A stretch of 64,000 nucleotides of DNA from Paenibacillus mucilaginosus 3016 (GTDB taxonomy: Bacteria; Bacillota; Bacilli; Paenibacillales; NBRC-103111), in contig NC_016935.1 of NCBI RefSeq assembly GCF_000250655.1, forward strand, positions 4,668,001-4,732,000, written 5' to 3'. Position 1 is the first letter of the stretch, and each line of letters opens with the position of its first letter. The notes under the pieces were generated by a model. It worked only from the letters and a program-made list of their open reading frames with translations. It was not told where the DNA came from and searched no databases. Made by a program: the position numbers and the translations under genes. This document shows, piece by piece, positions 18,253 to 26,914 of the stretch.

Positions 18253-19962
18253 CTACGTGACCTGAGATGGTCCCCTTCCCCCAAAAAGATAATGGTTTCG
18301 GCCGGAGCTCTTCACTTTGTACAGTGCCTCATCCGCAGCTTGGATGAGCGTCTCGAGCGGCGGCGCGACCTGCGCCGCTTCCGGCGAATAAATCACGCCT
18401 CCGCAGCTGACGGTCACATAAGGAGCCGCCTGCGAATCCCGGTGAGGGATTTGCAGAGAACGGACCCGCTCCACCAGGTGCCCGGCCAGGGAAACGGCGC
18501 CATCTTCCGTCATAGCAGCAATAACCGCAAACTCTTCCCCGCCCAGCCGGGCCGCGAGGGCACCGTGCTTCTCCGCCTCCTGCTGCAGCGCCCCCGCCAC
18601 GTTCTTCAGACATTCGTCTCCCATGACATGTCCATAGGTATCGTTGTATCTTTTAAAATAATCAATATCGAGCAGCAGCAGCACAAGTTCCGCGCCTTCC
18701 TCCGCCGAACGGTCCAGCATGCGCTGTGACGTCTCGGTAAACTGCTTCCGGTTCGCAATCCCCGTAAGCCCGTCGAGCAGCGCCTGCTGCTCCAGCCACC
18801 GGTTCGCTTGTTCGAGCTCCAGCGTGCGTTCCCTGACCTTCTCCTCCAGCGAGGAGTTCGCGTGCTGCAGCTTGCGGGTCAGTTCGCTGCGTGCGTCGAA
18901 TGCTTGTGTCAGTGAATCCAGCATTTCATTGATGTTCCTCTTCAAGCTGTCGATCTCATCGGTTCCGCCGGCCTCAAGACGGCCGGACAGATCCCCTTGA
19001 GCCGCCCTGCGCATCAGTGCACTCATCGCCACGATGGAACGAAGGAAGAAGCCGGACAGCCAGATCCCTGTGATGACGACGAGCAGCACGACAATAAGGA
19101 CGAACGTAGTGGTGAAGGCTCTCGACCGGATTAAGGGCTCCAGGATCTCCCCTTGTTCTCCGATCACAACGACTCTCCACCCTGTCATCTCCACCGTGGA
19201 AAAGGCACCTTCCACCAGCGTACCGTCCCTCTCTTTGTACGAGATCCCGCCTTGCTTCTCCGACAATAACGTGCTTGTGAGCCGGCCCGCCTCTTCAGGG
19301 GCAAGCGTCTCCGCCATCGTTTGGCCAAGCCGGCCGGCTTCACGGTGTGCCAGGTACACCCCCTGTTCGGACAGCAGGTAGGCGCTGCCGGTCTCCCCGA
19401 GGGAGATATCGTGAATTTGTTCCAGCAGGGTCTGCGCTTGGAGCATGACGGCCAGGTTTCCGATCGGCTTCCCGTCCGTCCCCAGAATCGGGGCTTTCAC
19501 AATAATCAGGCGCTCACCGGATGGATGCAGCTCGATCAATTCACGGTCGACCTCCGGCCCAGTGACGAGCTCGAAGCCTTCCGGATCGAGGTTCAAATCA
19601 TACACGTTACCGGTCGTATGGTAGGCAAGTCCGTCCGGACTGATATAGCTCATGAGGAAAATATCCGGATCGATGGATTTCATGAAGCGGAGCTCTCGCA
19701 TAATCCGGTCCGCTTCCCCGCTTTGAAACAGTTCAGCGTGGGTTCGGATGAGTTCCGTCATCATCACGGCTTTTCCCTTGAGCAAGTCAGCCATTTTGGT
19801 GCTGGTCGCATCGGCGAGGATGAGCTGCCCCTGTTCGATCTCGGTATGTAAAAAGTTCCCGTTCCTGTTCTCCATAATCGCAATGCAAAACAAGAGGGGG
19901 AACAAGGAAAAAACAAGCAGTACGGCAGTAAATTTGATCCGTAAGGACAGCTTCCTGAACAT
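18253..19962 (-). CDS. Cache-HAMP-GGDEF diguanylate cyclase
   Basis: About 569 residues. The ATG at 19962 (MFRKLSLRIKF) follows GGGGAG at 8 nt; the longer open frame lacks a good site. An N-terminal helix precedes an extracellular dCache sensor (about residues 35-290) with FLMSYISPDGLAYHTTGN and MTGWRVVVIGEQGEI. A second helix (about 300-325), a HAMP domain (MSALMRRAAQGDLSGRL) and a coiled coil (residues 385-420) follow. The GGDEF domain is variant but active-looking: LDIDYFKRYNDTYGHVMGDE and ARLGGEEFAVIA. No RxxD inhibitory site precedes it. The inferred role is cyclic di-GMP synthesis in response to a small extracellular ligand. A perfect TATAAT (minus strand, 20024-20029) lies about 60 bases upstream. 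Confidence 0.92.
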   Translation of the reverse strand: MFRKLSLRIKFTAVLLVFSLFPLLFCIAIMENRNGNFLHTEIEQGQLILADATSTKMADLLKGKAVMMTELIRTHAELFQSGEADRIMRELRFMKSIDPDIFLMSYISPDGLAYHTTGNVYDLNLDPEGFELVTGPEVDRELIELHPSGERLIIVKAPILGTDGKPIGNLAVMLQAQTLLEQIHDISLGETGSAYLLSEQGVYLAHREAGRLGQTMAETLAPEEAGRLTSTLLSEKQGGISYKERDGTLVEGAFSTVEMTGWRVVVIGEQGEILEPLIRSRAFTTTFVLIVVLLVVITGIWLSGFFLRSIVAMSALMRRAAQGDLSGRLEAGGTDEIDSLKRNINEMLDSLTQAFDARSELTRKLQHANSSLEEKVRERTLELEQANRWLEQQALLDGLTGIANRKQFTETSQRMLDRSAEEGAELVLLLLDIDYFKRYNDTYGHVMGDECLKNVAGALQQEAEKHGALAARLGGEEFAVIAAMTEDGAVSLAGHLVERVRSLQIPHRDSQAAPYVTVSCGGVIYSPEAAQVAPPLETLIQAADEALYKVKSSGRNHYLFGGRGPSQVT

Positions 19963-20023
19963 GGTGTACTCCCCGCAGTGGAATGTCATCATATGACTAA
20001 ATTCGACAATTAACGACATTCTC

Positions 20024-20029
20024 ATTATA
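20024..20029 (-). promoter_or_regulatory. Candidate -10 element for the Cache-GGDEF gene
   Basis: TATAAT on the minus strand, 62 bases before the chosen start. The -35 region at 17-base spacing (ATACAA) is poor, so strength or an activator cannot be judged. Confidence 0.4.
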
Positions 20030-20085
20030 TGCCCGGAAGCCCCTGTTTGTATAGATGCCCCCGCAGGTTTCCATCAAAACACGGG

Positions 20086-21012
20086 TTACATTCGATGGAA
20101 GTTGTCTCCCCTCCCCATCGGTTCACTGAGCAGAAACTCTGTCATCTCGTCCTGCAGCGTTTCATGAAACTGGACGCGGTCGAAGCCGGGCGGGTCCTGC
20201 GAGGGAAGAAATGCGGGGGAGATCATTTCCGCCGGAAACGGGCTGAGGAAGGAAAAATGACCGGCATTCGCCACCGTCCGGTAACGAATCCTCTGCGGAT
20301 CGGCCACCGCCTGAAGAATGATGGCGGCATGGAAAGCAGGCGTGAACGGATCATGCTCCGCACACAGCATCAGTATCGGGAGGCGGACACCGCTCAGGGC
20401 CCCCTCCTTGCGGAACCAGACGGACGCAGGCGCCAGCAGCACCAGGGAACGGATGCGTGGATCCCGCGCCGCGTCGATGCGGTGCGGCTGTCCGTCCGGG
20501 CTCTCGTCAGGAAAGCAGGTCGGGACGCCTCCGGCCGCCGCCAGCGCGGTATACCCGCCCATCGAATGTCCGATGACCGAATAACCGTCCGGCCGGATCC
20601 GCTCTTTGAACACCTCATCCCGATCGAACCAGTCGGCTGCCATGCGGAGATGCCTGGGACGGCACGCCAGATTGTGGATCGTTCCTTCATAGGTGTTGTC
20701 GCCGCGGTGATTGTATGGATGCTCGGGCAGTCCCACGACAAAACCGCTGCGGGCCAAATGCCGGGCAAGCGAGCGGTACACATACGGCGAACCGCCCGAG
20801 CCATGGGAGATCAGGACCAGCGGGAACCTCCCTTCCTGCGGTGCCGCGTCCCGGGCCGCCTCCACCGGGTACGGGCCCAGCCGGACGGTCCGTTCCGGCG
20901 CATCGGCCGGATACATGACGGTCATGGGAAACGTGATTCCAAGCGCGCGGTCGGTGATCTTTACCTCGCAGCATCCTGCACGGATGTCGTTTTTCTCGGC
21001 TTCGTTATTCAT
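20086..21012 (-). CDS. Alpha/beta hydrolase (dienelactone hydrolase/PAF-acetylhydrolase-like)
   Basis: A 308-residue serine hydrolase with no signal peptide, so probably cytoplasmic. The oxyanion region is LVLISHGSGGSPYVYRSLA. The nucleophile elbow is VIGHSMGGYTALAAAGG, the acid residue lies in LCAEHDPFTP and the histidine in NAGHFSFLSPFP, a complete Ser-Asp-His triad. Large lid segments (EHPYNHRGDNTYEGTIHNL) suggest a bulky ester or lactone substrate. The start at 21012 is 36 bases after the stop of the AraC regulator gene on the same strand, so the pair forms an operon. The regulator probably controls the hydrolase. The substrate is unknown. Confidence 0.88.
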   Translation of the reverse strand: MNNEAEKNDIRAGCCEVKITDRALGITFPMTVMYPADAPERTVRLGPYPVEAARDAAPQEGRFPLVLISHGSGGSPYVYRSLARHLARSGFVVGLPEHPYNHRGDNTYEGTIHNLACRPRHLRMAADWFDRDEVFKERIRPDGYSVIGHSMGGYTALAAAGGVPTCFPDESPDGQPHRIDAARDPRIRSLVLLAPASVWFRKEGALSGVRLPILMLCAEHDPFTPAFHAAIILQAVADPQRIRYRTVANAGHFSFLSPFPAEMISPAFLPSQDPPGFDRVQFHETLQDEMTEFLLSEPMGRGDNFHRM

Positions 21013-21047
21013 TCCGGATTCTTCCTCTCCTAATGCTGCATGCTTCC

Positions 21048-21923
21048 TTAAGTTGGCGGACCAATGGGAATATAGAGCTCCAATAAAGAGTCCTCGTGCG
21101 CCGGTCCCAGATACCGCCGGTCATACCGCGCAAACTCCGGCGCGTCCGTACGCACATAGCCCGACTTGGGCAGCCAGCTTTCGTAAATGTACTGGAACGT
21201 ATCGGGGAGCCGGGCCAGTGTTCCTTTATGCGAGAATACCGCATAAGCTGCCGCGGGCAGCGTCAACGCAGCCATGCCCGCCGGGATCGGATCCTCCTCG
21301 CCGGCCGCCTCGACACAGGCGGTATAGGACACTTCCCACTGCTCCCCGGTCAGTCGGATGACCGCATAGGTGACCTCCTCCGTCCCCGTTTTCCGCTTGA
21401 TTTCCGGCAGCCGGGGCCGGAAGCTCCGCCACAACCGGGCGACTTCATCCCCATTGACGCCGGGGATCGAGATCCCAACCAGATGCAGATTGTCCAGCCG
21501 GACCAGGGACGGCTCCAGGGAGATCCCTTCGTGCAGATGCCGCAGCCCCGCTTCGTCCAAAGGCCGCTTTTCCATCGCCCGGTACAGCGTATCCTTCATA
21601 TCCCTCTGCCTGCGGAACTGTCCTGGCGTCACCGCGAACATTCTCCGGAAGGCCCGGGTGAAGGCTTCCTGGGACTCGAACCGGTACTTCATGGCGATCT
21701 CGATGATTCTTCCCTTCGTATGGAACAACTCGCAGGCCGCGTGTGTCAGTCTCCTCTTCCGGATGTACTCCGAGACGGAACAGCGGGCAAGCGACTGGAA
21801 GATGCGGTGAAAATGGTAGGGCGAATAACCCACGGCTTCGGCCGCTTCCGCGGGTGACAGCTCATCGAGCAGATGGTCTTCAATATAGGCAGCCGCCTGA
21901 ATGACGGATTCTTTAGGGTTCAT
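21048..21923 (-). CDS. AraC-family regulator with GyrI-like effector-binding domain
   Basis: A 291-residue regulator. The start at 21923 follows GGAGG at 7 nt. The N-terminal AraC/XylS double helix-turn-helix (residues about 8-105) has LSPAEAAEAVGYSPYHFHRIFQ and the second helix pair FESQEAFTRAFRRMFAVTPGQFR. The C-terminal half (about 125-290) is a GyrI/SOUL-type small-molecule-binding domain ending in ELYIPIGPP, the usual last strand. Regulators with this order (Rob, BmrR-like ligand domain) sense drugs or hydrophobic compounds. It is followed at once by the alpha/beta hydrolase gene. The effector is not predictable. Confidence 0.9.
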   Translation of the reverse strand: MNPKESVIQAAAYIEDHLLDELSPAEAAEAVGYSPYHFHRIFQSLARCSVSEYIRKRRLTHAACELFHTKGRIIEIAMKYRFESQEAFTRAFRRMFAVTPGQFRRQRDMKDTLYRAMEKRPLDEAGLRHLHEGISLEPSLVRLDNLHLVGISIPGVNGDEVARLWRSFRPRLPEIKRKTGTEEVTYAVIRLTGEQWEVSYTACVEAAGEEDPIPAGMAALTLPAAAYAVFSHKGTLARLPDTFQYIYESWLPKSGYVRTDAPEFARYDRRYLGPAHEDSLLELYIPIGPPT

Positions 21924-22022
21924 ATCAATGCCTCCATGGAGATATGTCCACTATACGACAGGCGGAACGCTTTGTTTTGATTTTTTTTGCGAAAGGCGGC
22001 CATTTTTCATCATTTTCTACAA

Positions 22023-22078
22023 CAAAAAAAGAGAGACGCTCTCTCCCTTGACTGCATACCGGGAAGGAAGCGTCTCTC
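22023..22078 (-). terminator. Terminator of the NRPS-PKS-NRPS operon
   Basis: A perfect 10-bp stem, GAGAGACGCT (22031-22040) with AGCGTCTCTC (22069-22078), with a 28-base inner region and seven Ts in the minus direction (22024-22030). It is 19 bases past the stop of the last NRPS gene and marks the end of the hybrid operon. Confidence 0.88.
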
Positions 22079-22096
22079 CTGAGCGCTGCACCTGAT

Positions 22097-25000
22097 CTAG
22101 GGTTGACGGAGCCACTTGCGGACAGGCTGGTACGGTGCCGCGAGGAGGCCGAGGAACGTTTCGCGAAGGTCGGACAGCATCCGGCGTACGGACTCGTCAC
22201 TGAAGCCGGCCCTCAGATAGGTCATGTATACTTCAAACCCCGATCCATCGACGCATACATCCACCCGAAGCGGGGTACCTGAGTTGAAGATGGCCAGCGC
22301 CTTGTGGTATTCATTCTCGATCGGAAGGCTGGTGACCCAATCCACCCCGCTGGTCGTTTCGAAGAAGGAATGCAGGTTCTGGAAGATCATATAGGATTCG
22401 AACAAGGGCTCCCCGTCCGCGAAGCCGATCCACTCCCGAATGCTTTTCAGCGGCGTATAATCCCTCTGGGCCAGCTGAAGCTGTTTCTCCTGAATCCGGC
22501 CAAGAAGCTCGGGCACGCTCTCCTCATCCTGGAGCTGAATCCGAAGCGGCAGTGTATTGATGGCCGGCCCTACCAGCTCTTCCGACCCGTCGTAGGCTGC
22601 CTGCCTTCCCGAAGACATGACACCGAACAAGACATCGCGTTCACCGGTATACCGGGCCAGCAGCAGAGTCCATGCCAGCTGGAACAAGACATTCGCCGTC
22701 ACCCTGAACTGTCCCGCAAGCTCCTGCACGGCCTTCGGCCGCTCCGGCTCGATCCGGATCGCCTGCTTGCCGAACCCCGCTTCCTTCCGCTCCCTGCTGC
22801 CCGGCGCATACTGGATGAGAGGCGTGGCGCGGGAGATGCCGGCCAGGTCGGTCTCCCAGTAGGCCTTGGCTTCCTGCAGATCCCTGGTGCGCAGCCACGC
22901 CGCGTAGCGGCCGTAATCCTGAACCGGCGGCAGTTCGTAGGGTTTTCCTTGCAGCAGGTGATAGTAGCATTTCAGCACATGGATCAGCACGATAAAATGG
23001 CTCCAGCCGTCCATCAGAAGGTATGAGCAGCTCATGACCAGCTGATGGTCATTGTCTCCGAGGGTGGCGAACATGACCTCATAGGTGGACGGGCGCCGGA
23101 TGTAGGCCAGATCGCTGGCCAGCAGCTGCTGCTCCTGGTAGCGCCTCAGCTCCTCCTGCTGCCGTTCAGGCTCCCAGCCGCGCCAATCGCAGAAGCGGAC
23201 GGGGATCCGGGCATGCCTGCGTTTCAGCTGCACAGGCACCGGCAGTCCGAGGTCGGCGATCGCCGTCCTCGTGATGGCATAATGGTTGCCGACAAGCTGC
23301 CAGGCTTCCGTCATTTTTTGCGGGTCCAGCTTATCCTTGAACCTCATGACCATGTTCACGAAGAACTGTGCACGCCCCGGTCTCTGAACCAGCATGTCCA
23401 GCATATAGTCCTGCAGCGGCGTCAGAGGATAGGCATCTTCAATGTCTTGCGGATGCAGGCCGGGGACAAGCGCGAGGTCAGCGCGGTTCAGGCGCGCCAG
23501 CGGAAAGTCCCACTTCGTTACAGGGGGCTCAGCGCTGACGATGGCCTCTTCCCCACGTGCAGGGTCCCCGCTCCCGGCAGATCCGGAGCCGTTCTCCAAG
23601 GGTGGCGTCCTGACGGTCACCACCCGGCTCAGCTCGGCGATGGTTTGATGCTGGAACACCTGCTTTTGGGTGAGCTCCATGCCCGCCGATTTCGCCCGGG
23701 AGATGAGCATCATGGTCTTGATGGAATCGCCGCCGATCTCAAAGTAATTGTGGTGGATGCTTACCTTGTCCAGGACAAGCAGCTCGGCCCAGATCCGGCA
23801 GAGCGCCGCCTCCACCTCATTGCGCGGTTCACCGTGCCCCTCATCCGCAGCCGCGGTCAACACCGGTTTGGGCAGTGCCCGGCGGTCGATCTTGCCGCTC
23901 GGTGTCAGCGGCAGACGGTCCATGACGACAATGGCGGAAGGGACCATATAGGGAGGCAGCTGCTCCTTTAGCCGCATCCGCAGGTGATCCGGATCCGCCC
24001 CCCTGCCGGCCGCTGTTGTCACATAGGCCGTGATGCGCTTGTCCCCCGGTGAATCCTCACGAAGGATGACCGCAGCTTCCTTAATGCCGTCCTGCGCCAG
24101 CAGCACGGATTGAATCTCGCTCAGCTCGATCCGGAAGCCGCGAAGCTTCACCTGATCATCCTTTCTCCCGAGGAATTGAATCTTCCCGTCGGGCAGGTAA
24201 CGGGCGATATCCCCGCTGCGGTAGAGCCGCTCCCCTCCCCCAGGAGTAAAGGGGTTGGCTGCGAATTTCTCTCTGGTCAGCGCTTTCCGGTGAAGATAGC
24301 CGTTCCCCACTCCGCGGCCCCCGATCATCAGCTCACCGTGCAGCCCGACCGGCACCGGATTCATGTTGGAATCCACAATATAGGTCAACGCGTTGGCGAT
24401 CGGCCGTCCGATATGCGCAGGAAGCTCCCTTCCGCCGCGTTCCGGCTCGATGATCCGCCACGTTGTGGCGATGGTGCATTCGGTCGGGCCGTACAGATCA
24501 TAGACCTGGAACGGAAGCCCGGGAGGCAGCTTGATCCCCCACTTGTCACCGCCTGCAAACAAGCGGCGGAGGGGCGCTTCCGGAGGCCAGAATAGACCGA
24601 CCAGCTGCTCAGCCAACGGCGTCGGAAGAAAGGCAAAGCTGATTCCCTGTCCGATCATCCAGTCGCGAAGCTTCCCGGGCTCCAGCCGGTACGCCTCGGG
24701 CGGTATCCACAGCGAAGCGCCCGAGACCAGGGCGCCGAAGATTTCGGCTACCGAGAGGTCGAACCCGATGGAGGACGAGAAGCATACCCGGTCGCCCGGA
24801 GACAAGGCGGATTCCTTGCGGTACCACTGCATGAAGTTCACGACGGCTTCGTGCGGAATCAGCGTGCCCTTCGGCTTCCCCGTCGTCCCGGAAGTGTAGA
24901 TGACATAGGCGGCCGACTCGCCGGAGCCAGGCTGGGGGGATGGCGCGCTGTCGGGGGATCCTTCCTGCACGAATTCCCCTTCCAGACAAGCGGACACATC

Positions 25001-26914
25001 GACAGGAACAGCCTTCGTGTCCAGCGCGCCCAAGCGGGACAGGAAGCTTCTCTGCGTCAGGAGGAGGGATGCCTGCGAGTCGGCCGTTATGAAAGCCAGC
25101 CTCTCATCGGGAAGGGCCGGGTCGATCGGCAGGTAAGCCCCCCCGGCCATCATCACCGCGAGCTGGGAGATGACAAGCTCCGCGGAACGGTCCAGACACA
25201 CGGCCGCCACGCCGCCCGGCGCAAGCCCCAGGCTGCGCAGCCGGCCTGCCAGGCGTTCGGCCTGCCGGATCAGCATGCCGTAGGTCAGCATGCGCCCACT
25301 TGCCTCCACTACGGCTGGCTGTTCGGGCTGCGCTTCCCCCTGCCTTGTAACCATGCTCTCCAGACGGCAGGAGGCCGGGTGGGCCTCCTCCCACCCATCC
25401 TCTGCGCGTTCCGCCCGGCTCCAGACGTTCAGCAGCAGTTCTCTCTCCTGAGCCGTCAGCATCGGCAGTGCATTCACCGGGGTGTCCGGAGCGTCCGCGA
25501 TACCGGCCAGCAGGCATAGGAAGTGCTGTGACATTCGCCGGATCGTCGCTTCTTCGAAGAGATCCAGGTTATACTCCAGGGTTCCCATCCACCCTCCCGC
25601 TGCCTCTGCCATTTCCAGCGTGAGGTCGAATTTGGAGCTTCCCGTATCCACCTCGAGCGATTCGGCGGTCAGGCCGGCCCATGTGAGAGGGACGGACGGC
25701 GTATTCTGCAGGGTGAACATAACCTGTATGAGCGGCGTATAGCTGAGGCTCCGCGGAACGCCCAATTCGTCAACCAGCAGTTCAAACGGGACGTCCTGAT
25801 GGACATACGCGGCAAGCGAATCTTCTTTGACCTGCCGGAGCAGCTGCCGGAAGGGCCGTTCCGGGGCCACCTGCGAGCGGAGGACTAGCGTGTTGACAAA
25901 AAAACCGATCAGGGGCTCGAGCTCCTTGCGGTTGCGCCCGGAGATCGTCGTGCCGACACAGAGATCCTCTTCCCCGCAGGTGCGGTGCAGCAGGGTCTGA
26001 AACGCAGCCATGAGCAGCATAAAGGCTGTAGCATGTTCCTCCCCGGCAAGCCGGCGGAGCCGCTCGGCCAGCGGCCTGTCCACCACGAAGGGCACCTTCC
26101 CGCCTCTGTACCGCTGCTCGGCAGGTCGCGGGTAGTCGGTCGGCAGCGGCAGCAGGGCCGGGGCTCCAGCCAGCTTGTCCTTCCAGTAGCGCAGTCCCTC
26201 CCGGAAGCCTTCTTCCTGATGCCGCCGCCGCTGCCACCGGGCATAGTCGCCATACTGCATCCCCAAGGGGGGAAGGTCCTTCTCCTTCCCTTCCGTATAG
26301 GCTTGGTAGGCTTCCAGCAGCTCCCGGCCGAACCGGTGATGGGACCAACCGTCGGTAATGATGTGATGAAAGGCAAGCAGGAGCAGATGCTCCTCTTCTG
26401 CCAGAACCAGCAGGGCGGTACGAAGATGAGGCCCTCTCTCCAGATCAAAAGGCCGGTTCAGACGGCGGATGCTCATCTGAACCGCCTCCTCACGCCCGCT
26501 TGGCGGCAGTGAACGAAGGTCCTCCTCCTCCAATGGGATGGAGACCGAGTCCAGGACCTCCTGGTAAGCTGTGCCGTCTTCGCTTCCGAAGACCGTTCGC
26601 AGGATTTCATGCCGCTGCACAACAGCATGCAGGCTGCGCTTCAAAGCTTCTTTGTGGAGAGGCCCTCCCAGCTTGACGCCGTAGATCAAATGATAAGCGG
26701 AAGAATGAGGCTCAAGCGCGGACAAAAACCAGAGCCGCTGCTGGGAAAAGGACAGCGGACTTCTCGTCTGCCTGGGACGTGGGGCGGCAGGACCGGTCAG
26801 CGGAGAACCGGGAGCCGCCGGATCCCCGGCACCCTGAAGTAGCCTGCCGAGCAGCGCTTTTTTTTCGTCGGATAACCGGGACTTTCGGGCTTCGAGCGGA
26901 CTTGGTTTACCCAT
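22097..26914 (-). CDS. Nonribosomal peptide synthetase, C-A-T-C with atypical terminal condensation domain
   Basis: The third gene of the hybrid operon, about 1605 residues. The ATG at 26914 shares its A with the TGA of the PKS gene and has AAGGAG at 9 nt. Domain order: C (about residues 50-490, HHIITDG intact); A (about 505-1010, YVIYTSGTTGKPKG; specificity residues read D-L-A-F-F-G-L-I-A, unassigned); T (near 1060, IGGDSIKT with the phosphopantetheine serine); and a final C-like domain (about 1155-1600). That last domain starts with YPLTPLQDYML but has SYLLMDG where HHxxxDG is expected, so both histidines are lost. No thioesterase, reductase or other release domain follows. The inferred role is to add one residue to a peptide-ketide chain and release or transfer it by an unknown route. 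The terminator follows at once. Confidence 0.92.
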   Translation of the reverse strand: MGKPSPLEARKSRLSDEKKALLGRLLQGAGDPAAPGSPLTGPAAPRPRQTRSPLSFSQQRLWFLSALEPHSSAYHLIYGVKLGGPLHKEALKRSLHAVVQRHEILRTVFGSEDGTAYQEVLDSVSIPLEEEDLRSLPPSGREEAVQMSIRRLNRPFDLERGPHLRTALLVLAEEEHLLLLAFHHIITDGWSHHRFGRELLEAYQAYTEGKEKDLPPLGMQYGDYARWQRRRHQEEGFREGLRYWKDKLAGAPALLPLPTDYPRPAEQRYRGGKVPFVVDRPLAERLRRLAGEEHATAFMLLMAAFQTLLHRTCGEEDLCVGTTISGRNRKELEPLIGFFVNTLVLRSQVAPERPFRQLLRQVKEDSLAAYVHQDVPFELLVDELGVPRSLSYTPLIQVMFTLQNTPSVPLTWAGLTAESLEVDTGSSKFDLTLEMAEAAGGWMGTLEYNLDLFEEATIRRMSQHFLCLLAGIADAPDTPVNALPMLTAQERELLLNVWSRAERAEDGWEEAHPASCRLESMVTRQGEAQPEQPAVVEASGRMLTYGMLIRQAERLAGRLRSLGLAPGGVAAVCLDRSAELVISQLAVMMAGGAYLPIDPALPDERLAFITADSQASLLLTQRSFLSRLGALDTKAVPVDVSACLEGEFVQEGSPDSAPSPQPGSGESAAYVIYTSGTTGKPKGTLIPHEAVVNFMQWYRKESALSPGDRVCFSSSIGFDLSVAEIFGALVSGASLWIPPEAYRLEPGKLRDWMIGQGISFAFLPTPLAEQLVGLFWPPEAPLRRLFAGGDKWGIKLPPGLPFQVYDLYGPTECTIATTWRIIEPERGGRELPAHIGRPIANALTYIVDSNMNPVPVGLHGELMIGGRGVGNGYLHRKALTREKFAANPFTPGGGERLYRSGDIARYLPDGKIQFLGRKDDQVKLRGFRIELSEIQSVLLAQDGIKEAAVILREDSPGDKRITAYVTTAAGRGADPDHLRMRLKEQLPPYMVPSAIVVMDRLPLTPSGKIDRRALPKPVLTAAADEGHGEPRNEVEAALCRIWAELLVLDKVSIHHNYFEIGGDSIKTMMLISRAKSAGMELTQKQVFQHQTIAELSRVVTVRTPPLENGSGSAGSGDPARGEEAIVSAEPPVTKWDFPLARLNRADLALVPGLHPQDIEDAYPLTPLQDYMLDMLVQRPGRAQFFVNMVMRFKDKLDPQKMTEAWQLVGNHYAITRTAIADLGLPVPVQLKRRHARIPVRFCDWRGWEPERQQEELRRYQEQQLLASDLAYIRRPSTYEVMFATLGDNDHQLVMSCSYLLMDGWSHFIVLIHVLKCYYHLLQGKPYELPPVQDYGRYAAWLRTRDLQEAKAYWETDLAGISRATPLIQYAPGSRERKEAGFGKQAIRIEPERPKAVQELAGQFRVTANVLFQLAWTLLLARYTGERDVLFGVMSSGRQAAYDGSEELVGPAINTLPLRIQLQDEESVPELLGRIQEKQLQLAQRDYTPLKSIREWIGFADGEPLFESYMIFQNLHSFFETTSGVDWVTSLPIENEYHKALAIFNSGTPLRVDVCVDGSGFEVYMTYLRAGFSDESVRRMLSDLRETFLGLLAAPYQPVRKWLRQP

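Noticed and set aside
20069..20100. Hairpin TTCCATC/GATGGAA at the 3' end of the hydrolase gene considered as a terminator
   Set aside because: The stem is 7 bp with an 18-base loop and no T run; too weak to call.
23045..23971. Plus-strand frames within the hybrid NRPS-PKS operon (also 27919-29814 and 31707-32987)
   Set aside because: Arg/Gln/Leu-rich shadow translations of A, C and KS domains.
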